DNA of 64,000 nucleotides from positions 2,232,001-2,296,000 of the forward strand of contig NZ_AP022614.1 in NCBI RefSeq assembly GCF_010730575.1, written 5' to 3'. The notes below the pieces were generated by a model. It was not told where the DNA came from. It saw nothing but the letters and a program-made list of their open reading frames with translations, and made no database searches. This document shows positions 16,026 through 25,316 of this stretch, piece after piece. The translations under genes and the position numbers were made by a program. The DNA comes from Mycobacterium parmense (GTDB lineage Bacteria > Actinomycetota > Actinomycetes > Mycobacteriales > Mycobacteriaceae). The first letter of the stretch is position 1, and every line of letters begins with the position of its first letter.

Positions 16026-16940
16026 CTAACCGGGCCCGTCGCTGGCGGCCGCCAACAGCGGCACGACCAGATCGCTGATCGGCGTGGGGATGCCGTGCGA
16101 ACGTCCACGCCGCAGCACGACCCCGTTCCGGCTGTCCCATTCGAGGGGACGGCCGGCTTGCCGGTCGGCGAGAATGGAGGTGCCCAGGTCGGCCGGAGAG
16201 CCGCGAAATTTGTCGACGATCGCCTGCGGCACTTCGTCTTCCAGCGTCGCGCCCTCGGCGCGAGCAACCTCGAGGCATTCGCGGAGGTAGGCCAGCGCCA
16301 GCCCGGTGACGTCGGTTCGGGCGAACATGCCAGCACGGCGACCAGCCAGAACCATCAAACCCGCGACGGCGTTTTGCAGGAGCTTTCGCCACGCGACGGA
16401 CGTGAAGTCCGCCGCCACGTCGACCGAGCAACAGGTGCCGCGCAACGCCTCGAGCACCACGGCGCTCGCCGGCTCGTCCGGCACGGTGATGCGCGCTTCG
16501 CCGCGCAGCCACACCGAGGCGTCCGGTTCGCGTTGAGCGGGAAACCACACCACCGAGGGCAGCACCGCGCCGCCGGAAAGGTACGGTCCGACAAGCGTTT
16601 TCTGCTCGACGCCGTTCTGCAGGACGCAGACAACGGTGTTCGGGCCGCACAACACCGAAAGCCAGGGCGCGGCCGCCTTCACCTGGGTCGACTTGACCGC
16701 GAGGAATACCAGGTCGAAGGTGGCGTCGAGCTCGCCCGGATCGATTCGCACCGGCCCCGGCACGACGACACGACCGCCGTCGGCGCGCAGCTCCAGGCGG
16801 TCGCGCGCCGAGCGACCGCAAATCGTCGGCGTCCGGCCGGCCTCGTGCAGCGCCGCGGCCACGGTGGTGCCGATCGCCCCCGGACCGACGAGGGCGACGG
16901 TGGGCGCTTCAGACGTCACGGCCCTCTCGTCCCGAATCAC
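16026..16940 (-). CDS. 2-dehydropantoate 2-reductase-like protein (PanE/ApbA family), second copy
   Basis: 304 residues. The NADP-binding loop GPGAIG lies near the N-terminus, the catalytic lysine sits in WRKLLQNAVAGLM, and the C-terminal GTSILADRQAGRPLEWD matches the family. It is a paralogue of the gene at 1-830, and the two are alike over most of their length. It starts nine bases after the hydrolase stop on the same strand, so it probably belongs to the HD-hydrolase transcript. A GTG at 16919 is an alternative start that keeps the whole Rossmann fold. Its link to phosphonate use is only positional; reduction of a keto acid or aldehyde intermediate is conceivable. Confidence 0.82.
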   Translation of the reverse strand: MIRDERAVTSEAPTVALVGPGAIGTTVAAALHEAGRTPTICGRSARDRLELRADGGRVVVPGPVRIDPGELDATFDLVFLAVKSTQVKAAAPWLSVLCGPNTVVCVLQNGVEQKTLVGPYLSGGAVLPSVVWFPAQREPDASVWLRGEARITVPDEPASAVVLEALRGTCCSVDVAADFTSVAWRKLLQNAVAGLMVLAGRRAGMFARTDVTGLALAYLRECLEVARAEGATLEDEVPQAIVDKFRGSPADLGTSILADRQAGRPLEWDSRNGVVLRRGRSHGIPTPISDLVVPLLAAASDGPG

Positions 16941-16949
16941 CAGCCGCCC

Positions 16950-17837
16950 TCACCGCGGCTTCAGCAGCAGCACGGCCTCGGCGAATTCGCGAGGCCGTTC
17001 CTGCGGAAGACCATGTCCGGCTTCGACAACGCGATGCGCGACGAGCCGCGCGAAGTGATCGTCGTGGCTGCCGGACATCGGCCGGGGCGGGAGCCCGTCG
17101 TACTTGGTGTCGAGCACGACGGTGGGCACCGTGACGACCGGCTCGGTGGCGATGCGCTGCTCGGTCGCGTCGTAGGCCGGATCGCCTGCGACCAAACCAT
17201 AGCGATGGCGGTAACTGTGCACGACGACGTCGACGAAGTCGGGATTGTCGAACGATTCCACTGTCGCTGTCAACATTTCGTCGGTGAACGACCACCGCGG
17301 CGACCACTGTTTCCACAGCAGCCTCGCGTACTCGGCACGGTAGCGCTCCAGGCCGCGTCTCCCCCGCTCACCGTGCAGATAGTACTGGTACCAATAGGCT
17401 GACTCGCGATCCGGCGTCGCGGGCGTGAGCGCCGCAGCGATGTTCTGCACGTTGTATCCGTCCACGGTGACCAGTCCGGACACCAGTTCCGGCCACAGCG
17501 CCGCGACCAGGCAGGCGGCTCGGCCGCCCCAGTCGAAGCCGGCGACGATCGGCCGGCGCAACTGCAGCGCTGCGATCAGGTCCCGCAAGTCGTGCGCCAG
17601 CGCTGCCTGCTGCCCGGAGCGCGGCGTCGCGGCGTCGACGAACCGCGTTGGCCCGTAACCGCGTAGATACGGCACGATGACGTCCGCACCCGCGTCGGCG
17701 AGCCGACCGACAACGCCGTCGTAACACCTTGGTGCGTAGGGAAAGCCATGCAACAGCACCACCGGCCATCCCCGGCGATCGCCGGATCGTTCATAGGCGA
17801 CATCGAGCACGCCCGCCCGCACCGACTCGTGAGTCAT
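16950..17837 (-). CDS. Alpha/beta hydrolase of the epoxide hydrolase / dehalogenase type
   Basis: 295 residues. The oxyanion motif HGFPY lies near residue 30, the nucleophile elbow is GFDWGG (an Asp nucleophile as in epoxide hydrolases and haloalkane dehalogenases), the acid is probably in LDTKYDG, and the catalytic His is in VEAGHGLPQE. A Trp/Tyr-rich cap (SAYWYQYYLHGE) lies between. The substrate is unknown. M. tuberculosis carries the dehalogenase dhaA near this point of the map, but this protein does not look like its direct orthologue. Its ATG overlaps the stop of the HD-domain gene (four bases), showing co-translation in the cluster. Confidence 0.82.
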   Translation of the reverse strand: MTHESVRAGVLDVAYERSGDRRGWPVVLLHGFPYAPRCYDGVVGRLADAGADVIVPYLRGYGPTRFVDAATPRSGQQAALAHDLRDLIAALQLRRPIVAGFDWGGRAACLVAALWPELVSGLVTVDGYNVQNIAAALTPATPDRESAYWYQYYLHGERGRRGLERYRAEYARLLWKQWSPRWSFTDEMLTATVESFDNPDFVDVVVHSYRHRYGLVAGDPAYDATEQRIATEPVVTVPTVVLDTKYDGLPPRPMSGSHDDHFARLVAHRVVEAGHGLPQERPREFAEAVLLLKPR

Positions 17838-18379
17838 GGACTCACCCAGACGCTGGTGAGCAGGCCGGCGTAGGACGGCAGATCGTCGGTTCGAGCCGTG
17901 CGGTCCTTCGCCGAGTCATCCCAGTAGCGTAGCTGCGCCGCCTCTTCGTGAAACGGGTGCGATTCGAACTCGGCCGCTTCCTCAGACGTCATCGGGCCGC
18001 CTTGCCTGCGCAGTGACCGCACGGACGCGGGACTGAGAATGCCGCTGTACCCCGGGCGGGTCGCCACCAGGTAACGCTTGGCGGCGACGTGCTGCCCGAC
18101 CAGAAACGCTGCCCTCGCGCAGATGTGGTCCGCGCAGAATGCGGCCCCCACACGGTCGTGCCCGCCCGGCCCGTAGCGGTCGAGGACCTCCGGTGCGCGG
18201 CCGATGTCGTGCAGTAGCGCCGCCGCCACCATGTCGTTGTCGCTCTTGGCTCCTCGGGCGAACTGCGCGGTTTGCAGCGCGTGCTGAAGCTGATTGACGG
18301 CCTCGTCCTCATAGGGGGTCTTCTCGAGTCGCCGCAGGATCTCGATGGCGTCGTCGACCGAGAAACGGGGGGTGGGCAC
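17834..18379 (-). CDS. HD-domain protein of the PhnZ type (phosphonate-cleaving mixed-valent diiron oxygenase family)
   Basis: 181 residues from a GTG preceded by GGAAGGAGG. Key residues line up with PhnZ as I recall it: Tyr23 and Glu26 (PhnZ Tyr24, Glu27), His33 in QLQHALQ (His34), His57-Asp58 in LLHDIGR (His58-Asp59), His74 (His80), His97 in GQHVAAKRYL (His104) and Asp154/155 in YWDDSAK (Asp161). The Tyr/Glu pair and LSPASVRSL...QGGPM are hallmarks of this branch rather than ordinary HD phosphohydrolases. PhnZ splits 2-amino-1-hydroxyethylphosphonate into glycine and phosphate after PhnY hydroxylates it. No phnY is nearby, so the substrate may differ or be already hydroxylated. The neighbours are phosphonate-type genes. 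Confidence 0.82.
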   Translation of the reverse strand: MPTPRFSVDDAIEILRRLEKTPYEDEAVNQLQHALQTAQFARGAKSDNDMVAAALLHDIGRAPEVLDRYGPGGHDRVGAAFCADHICARAAFLVGQHVAAKRYLVATRPGYSGILSPASVRSLRRQGGPMTSEEAAEFESHPFHEEAAQLRYWDDSAKDRTARTDDLPSYAGLLTSVWVSP

Positions 18380-18401
18380 GGCACGCCTCCTTCCTGGGTG
18401 T

Positions 18402-19835
18402 TCAGGCGTCAAGTGGTTGCCGCGCCGACGATTTCGATACGGCGGCCGGTGTGGGCGCCCCTACGTGCATGTCCCTGCTGACGTCGTCGAGGGCGAGGCC
18501 GTTCGGCTCCCGCAACAGCATGGTCGCGGCGATTGCGGCCCCGTAGCAGCAGAACGCCAGCAGCATCACCGCACGCAGCCCCGCCCCGGTCAACAGCAGC
18601 GGCACCAGTAGGGCGCCGGCGAAGGCGCCCACCTTGGCGACACCGGCCGACAGCCCGTGGAAGGTGCTGCGGATCGAGGTGGGATAGGACTCGGCCGCCA
18701 GCAACATCGTGGTGTAGCCGGGACCGAAGGCGATCCCGAACAACGAGACACCGAAGACGACCGCGAACGGGACCACGGCGGCGCTCAGGCTCGGCACCAC
18801 GGCGATGGCCAGCATTGCGGCGGCACACAGGCCGAAGCCGGTGACCTGCAGCCTCCGACGCGGCATCCGGTCCAGGATGAGCAGTCCGGCGATGCCGCCG
18901 CCAAGGCTGAAGCAGACCACCAGGACCGCGTTGATCGCGATGTTCGACAGTACGGTCCCGTGCGGCGCGATGCTCTTGATCAGCAGCGGCTGGCTGACCG
19001 AATTGCCGTACACCGCAACGTTGAAGAAGAACCAGCTGCCCGCGGTGCCCAGCAGGGTGATCAGGATGCGCCTATTCACCACGGCCGAGCGCAGCCCCAC
19101 TCGTGGGGCAGCCAACTCGGCAGGGGCCGAGAACGTGGTGTTGCTCGACTGGGTGGAGAAGGACTCGAAGTCCTGGCGCGCCCGTCGCTCGTCGCCCCGA
19201 TCGGCGGTCCAGCGTGGCGACTCCGGCATATGCCTGCGCTGATACAGCACCAGCAGCGACGGCAGCACACCGATTCCGACGATCAGCCGCCAGGCCATCG
19301 CGTCGGGAACGCCGATGGCCAGGACCAGCAGGCTGACCAGGTAGGCGCACACCTGACCGAACACGTAGAAGATGAAGGTCAGTCCGACCAGGCGGCCGCG
19401 GTTGCGGCGGTTGGCGTACTCGGTCATGATCACACCGCTGGCCGGGTAGTCACCACCGATGCCCAGCCCGAGGATCAGCCGGCCGACCAGGAGCACCGTG
19501 AAATTGGGCGCCAGCGCGGAGACAAGGGCACCGATCATCATCAACACGGCTTCCAGGCCGTACACCCGGCGACGCCCGAACAGATCGCCGAGCCGCCCGA
19601 AAAGCATGGCGCCCAACGCGACTGCGAGCAGTGTCGAACTCGTCAGCATCGAGATCTGATCGCCGTTGAGGTGGAACTGCGTGGTGGCCAACAGGGTCAC
19701 CGTGCCGATCACGTTCAGGTCGTAGGAGTCGGTGAAGAACCCGGCTCCGGCAGTCGTCGCCGCCTTGAAATGGAAGACACCCAGTTTCGCGTCGTCGATC
19801 GACTCCGCGACGGTGGCGCGGGCGGCGGTGGTCAT
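18402..19835 (-). CDS. MFS transporter of the phosphate:H+ symporter-like group
   Basis: 477 residues with twelve predicted membrane segments. The N-terminal FFTDSYDLNVIGTVT and the loop-4 pattern GLGIGGDYPASGVIMTEYAN match the phosphate:H+ symporter branch of the major facilitator family, and GRLGDLFGRRRVYG is the classic MFS loop 2-3 motif. I chose the ATG at 19835 because GGAGG lies just upstream; an upstream TTG would add a non-conserved leader. It is transcribed away from the GntR gene and 22 bases ahead of the PhnZ-like gene. Uptake of a phosphonate, or export of released phosphate, is likely from context. Confidence 0.82.
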   Translation of the reverse strand: MTTAARATVAESIDDAKLGVFHFKAATTAGAGFFTDSYDLNVIGTVTLLATTQFHLNGDQISMLTSSTLLAVALGAMLFGRLGDLFGRRRVYGLEAVLMMIGALVSALAPNFTVLLVGRLILGLGIGGDYPASGVIMTEYANRRNRGRLVGLTFIFYVFGQVCAYLVSLLVLAIGVPDAMAWRLIVGIGVLPSLLVLYQRRHMPESPRWTADRGDERRARQDFESFSTQSSNTTFSAPAELAAPRVGLRSAVVNRRILITLLGTAGSWFFFNVAVYGNSVSQPLLIKSIAPHGTVLSNIAINAVLVVCFSLGGGIAGLLILDRMPRRRLQVTGFGLCAAAMLAIAVVPSLSAAVVPFAVVFGVSLFGIAFGPGYTTMLLAAESYPTSIRSTFHGLSAGVAKVGAFAGALLVPLLLTGAGLRAVMLLAFCCYGAAIAATMLLREPNGLALDDVSRDMHVGAPTPAAVSKSSARQPLDA

Positions 19836-20011
19836 GGAAGCCTCCGGGAAACGGCCGAACTTGTCATGAGAAGTACCGTCAGGCATCTGGCCTCGCTCTG
19901 TCAACGCCTCGCCGAAGTAGGAGCCTTAGAATTCAGAAGCGGTTCACCGGCAGTATGTTTGAGCCGATCATCGCTATCCGATTCCTCGAACAACATGTAT
20001 AGTCAAGTTTC
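19836..20011. promoter_or_regulatory. Divergent promoter region with candidate GntR operator
   Basis: This 176-base gap separates the transporter arm from the gntR arm and is AT-richer than its surroundings. TGTATAGTCA at 19996-20005 has the TG..TA..CA symmetry of operators bound by HutC-type GntR proteins such as PhnF, and lies six bases before the regulator's ATG. Autoregulation and control of both arms are inferred. Confidence 0.5.
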
Positions 20012-20755
20012 ATGACCGTGGCGTTGCATGAGGTAATCGCCGACAGCCTGCGCGAACAGATCCAGCGAGGTGAGCTCGCGCTCGGCGCCGCGCTGCCGTC
20101 CGAGTCCCAGCTCTGTGACCGGTGGAACGCCTCGCGCGGGCCGGTGCGCCAGGCACTGGCCACGCTGCGCGCCGAGGGAGTCATCGCCGGTGGCCGCGGA
20201 AAGCCGCCGGTGGTGTGCTCCTCGTCGATCGGCCAGCCCTTCGACACTCTCCTGTCCTACTCCGCCTGGGCTCATTCGATCGGCCGCACACCCGGACAGC
20301 GCACGCTGGAGCTGGCGCTGCGCCGCGCCGACGAATCTGCGGCGGCCGAACTCGGCGTAGAGCTGGGCGTGCCCGTGGTACAGGTGCTGCGGTTGCGTCT
20401 GCTCGACGGCGAGCCGGCCATGCTCGAGCGCGCCACCTTCGTCGAGCACGTCGGCCGTCGGCTGTTCGACTTCGATTGCGACTCGGGCTCATTGTGGGCG
20501 TATCTGCTGTCGCAGGGCGTACAGTTCCGCACCGCTTCACACGTGATCGACGCCGTCGCCGCCGACCCCGTCGACGCGCTGAACCTCGGCGTGGACGAGG
20601 GTGCGCCGCTGTTGCGTCAACAACGCCGCACCCGCAGCGCCGACGGCGAGGTCATCGAATACCACGACGACCGCTACCTGCCCGGGCTGATCAGCTTCAC
20701 CCTCGAAAACACCCTCGACGCGCGCTGTGCGTTGGTGCGTAACGCGAAACCCTGA
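20012..20755 (+). CDS. GntR/HutC-family transcriptional regulator (PhnF-like)
   Basis: 247 residues. The N-terminal winged helix (LPSESQLCDRWNASRGPVRQ, residues 30-50) is the GntR DNA-binding motif. The C-terminal UTRA ligand-binding domain covers about 85-240 (RLRLLDGEPAMLERATFVE). This is the HutC class that includes the mycobacterial phosphate/phosphonate regulator PhnF. It sits divergently next to the transporter and directly upstream of the phosphonatase-like gene, so it probably represses the cluster until a phosphonate or related ligand binds. Confidence 0.85.
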   Translation: MTVALHEVIADSLREQIQRGELALGAALPSESQLCDRWNASRGPVRQALATLRAEGVIAGGRGKPPVVCSSSIGQPFDTLLSYSAWAHSIGRTPGQRTLELALRRADESAAAELGVELGVPVVQVLRLRLLDGEPAMLERATFVEHVGRRLFDFDCDSGSLWAYLLSQGVQFRTASHVIDAVAADPVDALNLGVDEGAPLLRQQRRTRSADGEVIEYHDDRYLPGLISFTLENTLDARCALVRNAKP

Positions 20756-20767
20756 CCGGAGGCCCGC

Positions 20768-21478
20768 ATGACCCAATCCCCGCCCGAGCTCGTCGTGCTG
20801 GACATGGCGGGCACCACCATCGATGACGGCATGCAGGTCTACCGCGTGCTCGGAGAGACCGCGGCGGCCCACGGGGCGACGCCCACGCGCGAGGACATCG
20901 CACGCTGGCACGGCTCGGCCAAGCACGAGGCACTGCGGGCATTGCTCACCCCGCCCGGCGGCACGCCACCGCACGACGAACGGCTGCACGCCGTCGTCGG
21001 CGATTTTCGTGCGCGATTGACGGCCGCCTACACCGCCGCACCGCCGGTGCCACTGCCCGGCGTGCCCGAGGCCCTGGCCGATCTGCGGGAGGCCGGGATC
21101 CGGGTCGCACTCAACACCGGCTTCGACCGCGAGATCGCCGAGTCGCTGCTCGAAGCGCTGGGCTGGCAAGGCGATTCAGTTGTCGACACCGTCGTGTGCG
21201 GCAGCGATGTACCGACCGGGCGCCCCGCCCCGTACATGATCTTCCGGGCGATGGAACGGCTCGGTGTCACCGACGTGGCGCGCGTGCTCATCGCCGGAGA
21301 CACGCCGCGCGATCTCGAGGCCGGCACCAACGCCGGCGCGGCGTTCGTCGTCGGCGTCCTTTCCGGCGCCGGCACGGCCGAGGAACTCGGCGCGCATCGA
21401 CACACCCATCTGTTGCCGTCGGTCGCCGACCTGCCCGCCTTCGTCGGCGCTCCCCGCGCGGCGGTGAGCATCGCGTGA
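20768..21478 (+). CDS. Phosphonatase-like HAD hydrolase (PhnX-like)
   Basis: 236 residues. HAD motif I is LDMAGTTID, with the nucleophile Asp near residue 12 and Ala where other HADs have the second Asp, as in phosphonoacetaldehyde hydrolase (DWAGT). HGSAKHEAL (about 55-63) holds a lysine where PhnX keeps its Schiff-base lysine. Motif III/IV is GDTPRDLEAGTNAG. The best family match I know is the phosphonatase-like group found beside phosphonate genes. Expected reaction: hydrolysis of a C-P bond in a phosphonoaldehyde, or dephosphorylation. The start follows a GGAGG at 20758-20762, and the end overlaps the alcohol dehydrogenase. Confidence 0.83.
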   Translation: MTQSPPELVVLDMAGTTIDDGMQVYRVLGETAAAHGATPTREDIARWHGSAKHEALRALLTPPGGTPPHDERLHAVVGDFRARLTAAYTAAPPVPLPGVPEALADLREAGIRVALNTGFDREIAESLLEALGWQGDSVVDTVVCGSDVPTGRPAPYMIFRAMERLGVTDVARVLIAGDTPRDLEAGTNAGAAFVVGVLSGAGTAEELGAHRHTHLLPSVADLPAFVGAPRAAVSIA

Positions 21479-22518
21479 CCGCACACACCCTCGCCGCCAT
21501 TTGGCGCGGTGGCGAAGCGATCACCGTGGAGCCCGTTCGGGTGCCGCCGCTGTGCCCGGGCGAGGTGCTGGTGCGCGTGCGACTGGCCACCGTGTGCGGC
21601 AGCGACCGCCATACAGTCAGCGGACGCCGCACCCAGCCGTGCCCGTCGATCCTCGGCCACGAGACCGTCGGCCAGATCGTCTCGCTCGGAACGGGTGCGC
21701 CACGGGCGGTCGACGGCCGGCCACTGCGGGAGGGGCAGCGCGTCATCTGGTCGGTGACGCTGCCGTGCGGCGCGTGCGACCGGTGCCGCGCCGGCGTGAC
21801 CGCGAAATGCCGCAACGTGCGCAAGGCCGGGCACGAGGCCCTGGACTCCGGCTGGACGCTGTCCGGTGGCTACGCCCAACATGTCGTGTTGCCAAGGGGA
21901 TTGGCGATTGCGATCGTCGACGACGACCTGCCCGACGCCGTCGCGGCGCCCGCGGCCTGCGCGACGGCCACGGTCATGGCGGTGACCGAGCGCGCCGGCC
22001 CGATGGCCGGCCGCCGGGTGATCGTCATCGGTGCGGGCATGCTGGGCCTGGCGGCGGTGGCCGCCGCCACCTGGGCCGGAGCCGCGCGGGTGCTCGCGGT
22101 CGATCCGGCGCCGGCGAGGCGCACGCTCGCACAGCGCTTCGGCGCGACAGCAGTGCGACCGTCGATCAGCGAAGACGATAAATGCGATGTGCTGCTTGAG
22201 TTTTCCGGCTCGCCGGCGGCGCTACAAGCCGGGATGGGCACGCTCGACGTGCAGGGAATGGGCGTGCTGGCCGGCTCCGTCCTGCCCGGCGCGCCGATCA
22301 GCGTGGACCCGGAGTCGGTGGTGCGCCGTCAATTGTGCATCGCCGGCGTGCACAACTACGAGCCCCGCCATCTGGGCGCCGCGCTGGACTTCCTGCGCGC
22401 GACACTCGACCGCTTCGGGTGGCCGGAGCTGGTCGCCGCGCCGAAACAGCTCGACGACGTCGGCGCCCTGTTGACGGCCTCGGCCGGAGCCATGCCGCGG
22501 TACTCGATCGCCCCCTGA
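21475..22518 (+). CDS. Zinc alcohol dehydrogenase of the phosphonate-associated group
   Basis: 347 residues from a GTG overlapping the previous stop (GTGA). Catalytic zinc ligands are Cys in VCGSDRH and the GHE motif; the structural zinc comes from CGACDRCRAGVTAKC. The NAD(P)-binding loop is GAGMLG in IVIGAGMLGLAAVAA. Medium-chain dehydrogenases of this type occur next to phosphonatase-like hydrolases in phosphonate operons and are thought to oxidise an alcohol to the aldehyde substrate. A hydroxyalkylphosphonate would be a reasonable substrate here, by inference. Confidence 0.85.
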   Translation: MTAHTLAAIWRGGEAITVEPVRVPPLCPGEVLVRVRLATVCGSDRHTVSGRRTQPCPSILGHETVGQIVSLGTGAPRAVDGRPLREGQRVIWSVTLPCGACDRCRAGVTAKCRNVRKAGHEALDSGWTLSGGYAQHVVLPRGLAIAIVDDDLPDAVAAPAACATATVMAVTERAGPMAGRRVIVIGAGMLGLAAVAAATWAGAARVLAVDPAPARRTLAQRFGATAVRPSISEDDKCDVLLEFSGSPAALQAGMGTLDVQGMGVLAGSVLPGAPISVDPESVVRRQLCIAGVHNYEPRHLGAALDFLRATLDRFGWPELVAAPKQLDDVGALLTASAGAMPRYSIAP

Positions 22519-22566
22519 GCACGAACCAGCCGTCGCGAAAGCGCCGCGCACCGGGAAAGACACCTC

Positions 22567-23292
22567 ATGCTCACCTATGTCTGGCTGTTCCTGATCGCCC
22601 TGTGCGCCGGCGCGCTCGGCGGGCTGGTCGGCACCGGGTCGTCGTTGGTGCTGCTGCCGGTGCTCGTGGTGATGTATGGGCCGCGCGTCGCCGTACCGGT
22701 CATGGGCATCGCGGCCGTCATGGCCAACGTGGGCCGAGTCTTAGCCTGGTGGAAGCAGATTCGCTGGAGGCCCGTGCTCGCCTACGCCGTGCCGGGCACG
22801 CCCGCCGCCGTGCTCGGAGCCCATACGCTGCTGACCGTCCCCCAGTCCGTGGTGGAGAACGCGCTCGGCGGCTTCTTCCTGCTGATGATCGCCGTGCGCC
22901 GGATCGTCGCGGCGCGCCGATGGCGGATGCGGTTGTGGCAGCTCGGCGTCGCGGGTGGCGTTGTCGGTTTCCTCACCGGCCTGGTCCTGTCCACCGGTCC
23001 GCTCAGCGTGCCGGTGTTCACCGGGTACGGACTCACCGGCGGCGCCTTCCTGGGCACCGAGGCCGCCAGTGCCATGGTGCTCTACGTGGCCAAGATGGCC
23101 ACCTTCGGCCAGTTCGGAGTCCTGACCCACACCGTCATCATCCGCGGCGTCGCGATCGGGGCCGCGCTGATGCTGGGGCCGTTCCTGGCCCGTCCACTGG
23201 TGCGCCGCCTGCACACCCGAACCTACGGCCTGCTCATCGACCTCGTGCTGGGCGTCGCGGGCATCGGGACCCTCGTAGCGACCCTGCGCTGA
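22567..23292 (+). CDS. TauE/SafE-family membrane permease
   Basis: 241 residues with about seven to eight membrane helices. The family's N-terminal glycine-rich helix (GALGGLVGTGSSLVLLPVLV) is repeated in weaker form in the second half (GGVVGFLTGLVLSTGPLS). TauE/SafE proteins export or import sulphonates, sulphite and related small anions. At the end of a phosphonate cluster it may move an organic acid or phosphonate product. It lies 48 bases after the dehydrogenase and ends three bases before the convergent hisS stop. Confidence 0.82.
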   Translation: MLTYVWLFLIALCAGALGGLVGTGSSLVLLPVLVVMYGPRVAVPVMGIAAVMANVGRVLAWWKQIRWRPVLAYAVPGTPAAVLGAHTLLTVPQSVVENALGGFFLLMIAVRRIVAARRWRMRLWQLGVAGGVVGFLTGLVLSTGPLSVPVFTGYGLTGGAFLGTEAASAMVLYVAKMATFGQFGVLTHTVIIRGVAIGAALMLGPFLARPLVRRLHTRTYGLLIDLVLGVAGIGTLVATLR

Positions 23293-23295
23293 GGA

Positions 23296-24558
23296 TCACC
23301 CGGCGAAGCGCGAAACAACCTCGCCGACAACGGAATCCAAAGGCACCGAAACCTGCTCGCCGGTCGCCAGGTCCTTGACCCCGGCGGTACCCGCTTCGAT
23401 GTCGCGGTCGCCGAGCACCAGCGCGACGCGGGCGCCCGAACGGTCGGCCGCGCGCATCGCGCCCTTGAGGCCGCGGTCGCCGTAGGCCATGTCGACGCGG
23501 ATACCGGACGAACGCAGCTGCGCCGCCAACACCGCCAGCCGCAGCTTGGCCGCCTCGCTCAGCGGCACGCAGAACACGTCGCACCTGGCGGACTCCCCCA
23601 CGCTCTTGCCCTCCGCGCGCAGCGCCAGCAGGGTCCGGTCCACCCCGAGGCCGAACCCGATGCCGGACAGGTCCTGGCCGCCGAGCTGGCGCATCAGGCC
23701 GTCGTAGCGGCCGCCGCCGCCGATGCCGGACTGCGCGCCCAGACCATCGTGGACGAACTCGAAGGTGGTCTTGGTGTAGTAATCCAGCCCGCGCACCATG
23801 CGGGGGTTGACGACGTACGGGACCCCGATCGCGTCCAGGTGCGCGAGCACGGTGTCGAAGTGCTGCTTGGCGCCGCCCGAGAGATGGTCGAGCAGCACCG
23901 GTGCGCCGGCCGTCATCGCGCGCACCTCGGGACGCTTGTCGTCGAGCACCCGCAGCGGGTTGATCTGCGCGCGCCGCCGGGTGTCGTCGTCGAGGTCGAG
24001 CCCAAGCAAGAACTCCTGCAACAACTCCCGATACTGCGGACGGCAGGTCTCGTCACCCAGGGAGGTGATCTCGAGCCGGAACCCGTCGAGCCCCAGCGAA
24101 CGGAAGCCGGCGTCGGCGACCGCGATCACCTCGGCGTCCAGCGCCGGGTCGTCGACGCCGATCGCCTCGACGCCAACCTGTTGCAGCTGCCGGTAGCGGC
24201 CGGCCTGGGGTCGCTCGTAGCGGAAGAACGGGCCCGCATAGCACAGCTTGACCGGCAGGGCGCCGCGGTCGAGCCCGTGTTCGATCACCGCGCGAACCAC
24301 CCCGGCCGTGCCCTCCGGGCGCAGGGTCACCGAGCGGTCCCCGCGGTCGGCGAACGTATACATCTCCTTGGACACCACGTCGGTGGATTCGCCGACGCCG
24401 CGGGCGAACAGGGCGGTGTCCTCGAAGACGGGCAGCTCGATGTCGCCGTAACCGGCCCGCCGCGCAGCGCCGAGCAGGCTGGAGCGCACGGCCACGAACT
24501 GCGCCGAATCGGGCGGGAAGTAATCCGGGACGCCCTTGGGAGCCGAGAACTCCGTCAC
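23296..24558 (-). CDS. hisS: Histidine-tRNA ligase
   Basis: 420 residues, class II synthetase. Motif 2 is [16 protein letters not shown], HisRS signature 1 is [12 protein letters not shown] and the glycine-rich signature 2 is [13 protein letters not shown]-terminal anticodon-binding domain covers about 325-420. It charges tRNA-His with histidine. The GTG start overlaps the stop of the upstream glyoxalase-II-like gene by four bases, so they form an operon, as in M. tuberculosis (Rv2580c-Rv2581c). Confidence 0.97.
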   Translation of the reverse strand: MTEFSAPKGVPDYFPPDSAQFVAVRSSLLGAARRAGYGDIELPVFEDTALFARGVGESTDVVSKEMYTFADRGDRSVTLRPEGTAGVVRAVIEHGLDRGALPVKLCYAGPFFRYERPQAGRYRQLQQVGVEAIGVDDPALDAEVIAVADAGFRSLGLDGFRLEITSLGDETCRPQYRELLQEFLLGLDLDDDTRRRAQINPLRVLDDKRPEVRAMTAGAPVLLDHLSGGAKQHFDTVLAHLDAIGVPYVVNPRMVRGLDYYTKTTFEFVHDGLGAQSGIGGGGRYDGLMRQLGGQDLSGIGFGLGVDRTLLALRAEGKSVGESARCDVFCVPLSEAAKLRLAVLAAQLRSSGIRVDMAYGDRGLKGAMRAADRSGARVALVLGDRDIEAGTAGVKDLATGEQVSVPLDSVVGEVVSRFAG

Positions 24559-25217
24559 GTGCCCAGGCCCTCGAGGAAGGGGTTCAGCCGCCGCTCGGCG
24601 CCGATGGTGGTGGAGTTTCCGTGCCCCGGCAGCACGACGGTCTTGTCGTCGAGCACCAGGAGCTTGCCCAGGATCGACGTCAGCAGGTCACGGCCGCTGC
24701 CGCCGAACAGGTCGGTGCGGCCCACCGAGCGTTCGAACAGCGTGTCGCCGGTGAACACCACCTCTTCGTCGGCCGACACCCGGAAGACCACCGATCCGCG
24801 GGTGTGCCCCGGCGTGTGATCGACGTTCACGCTCACACTGCCGAGGTCGAGCTTGTCGCCGTCGCGGTCGAGCTCGACAACCTGCCTGGGCTCGCGGAAG
24901 AAGGCCCCCGCCATCACCTGCGCCAGCCGCGGTCCCAGCCCGTGGATCGGGTCCTTCAGCATGAACCGGTCCTCGGGGTGGATGTAGGTGGGGCAGCCGA
25001 AGGTGTCGGACACCTTCTGCGCGGACCAGATGTGGTCGATGTGCCCGTGCGTCAACAGCACCGCCGCCGGGGTCAGCCGGTTCTTGTCGAGAATGCGCCG
25101 GATCGGGCCCATGGCGCCCTGCCCCGGATCGACGATGACGGCGTCCGTTCCGGGCCGTTCGGCCAGCACGTAGCAGTTGCACTGCAACAGCCCCGCGGGA
25201 AATCCGGTGATCAACAC
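24555..25217 (-). CDS. Metallo-beta-lactamase-fold hydrolase (glyoxalase II-like), Rv2581c-like
   Basis: About 220 residues from a GTG at 25217 ([19 protein letters not shown]), close to the usual length; the open frame extends further up but without conserved sequence. The metal motif THGHIDH is present, with further ligands in HTPGHTRGS and LPGHGNST. Proteins of this group hydrolyse thioesters such as hydroxyacyl-thiols. Mycobacteria lack glutathione, so the natural thiol is uncertain. It is upstream of hisS with a four-base overlap. Confidence 0.87.
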   Translation of the reverse strand: MLITGFPAGLLQCNCYVLAERPGTDAVIVDPGQGAMGPIRRILDKNRLTPAAVLLTHGHIDHIWSAQKVSDTFGCPTYIHPEDRFMLKDPIHGLGPRLAQVMAGAFFREPRQVVELDRDGDKLDLGSVSVNVDHTPGHTRGSVVFRVSADEEVVFTGDTLFERSVGRTDLFGGSGRDLLTSILGKLLVLDDKTVVLPGHGNSTTIGAERRLNPFLEGLGT

Positions 25218-25316
25218 AGTTCCCAGTTTCCCATGGGGCCGGGTGAGACCGGCCGCGGCGCCCACATTAGCCTGAGCTGGCTACCTCGGGCCCGAGACCA
25301 TGGAGGCATACCCGCC

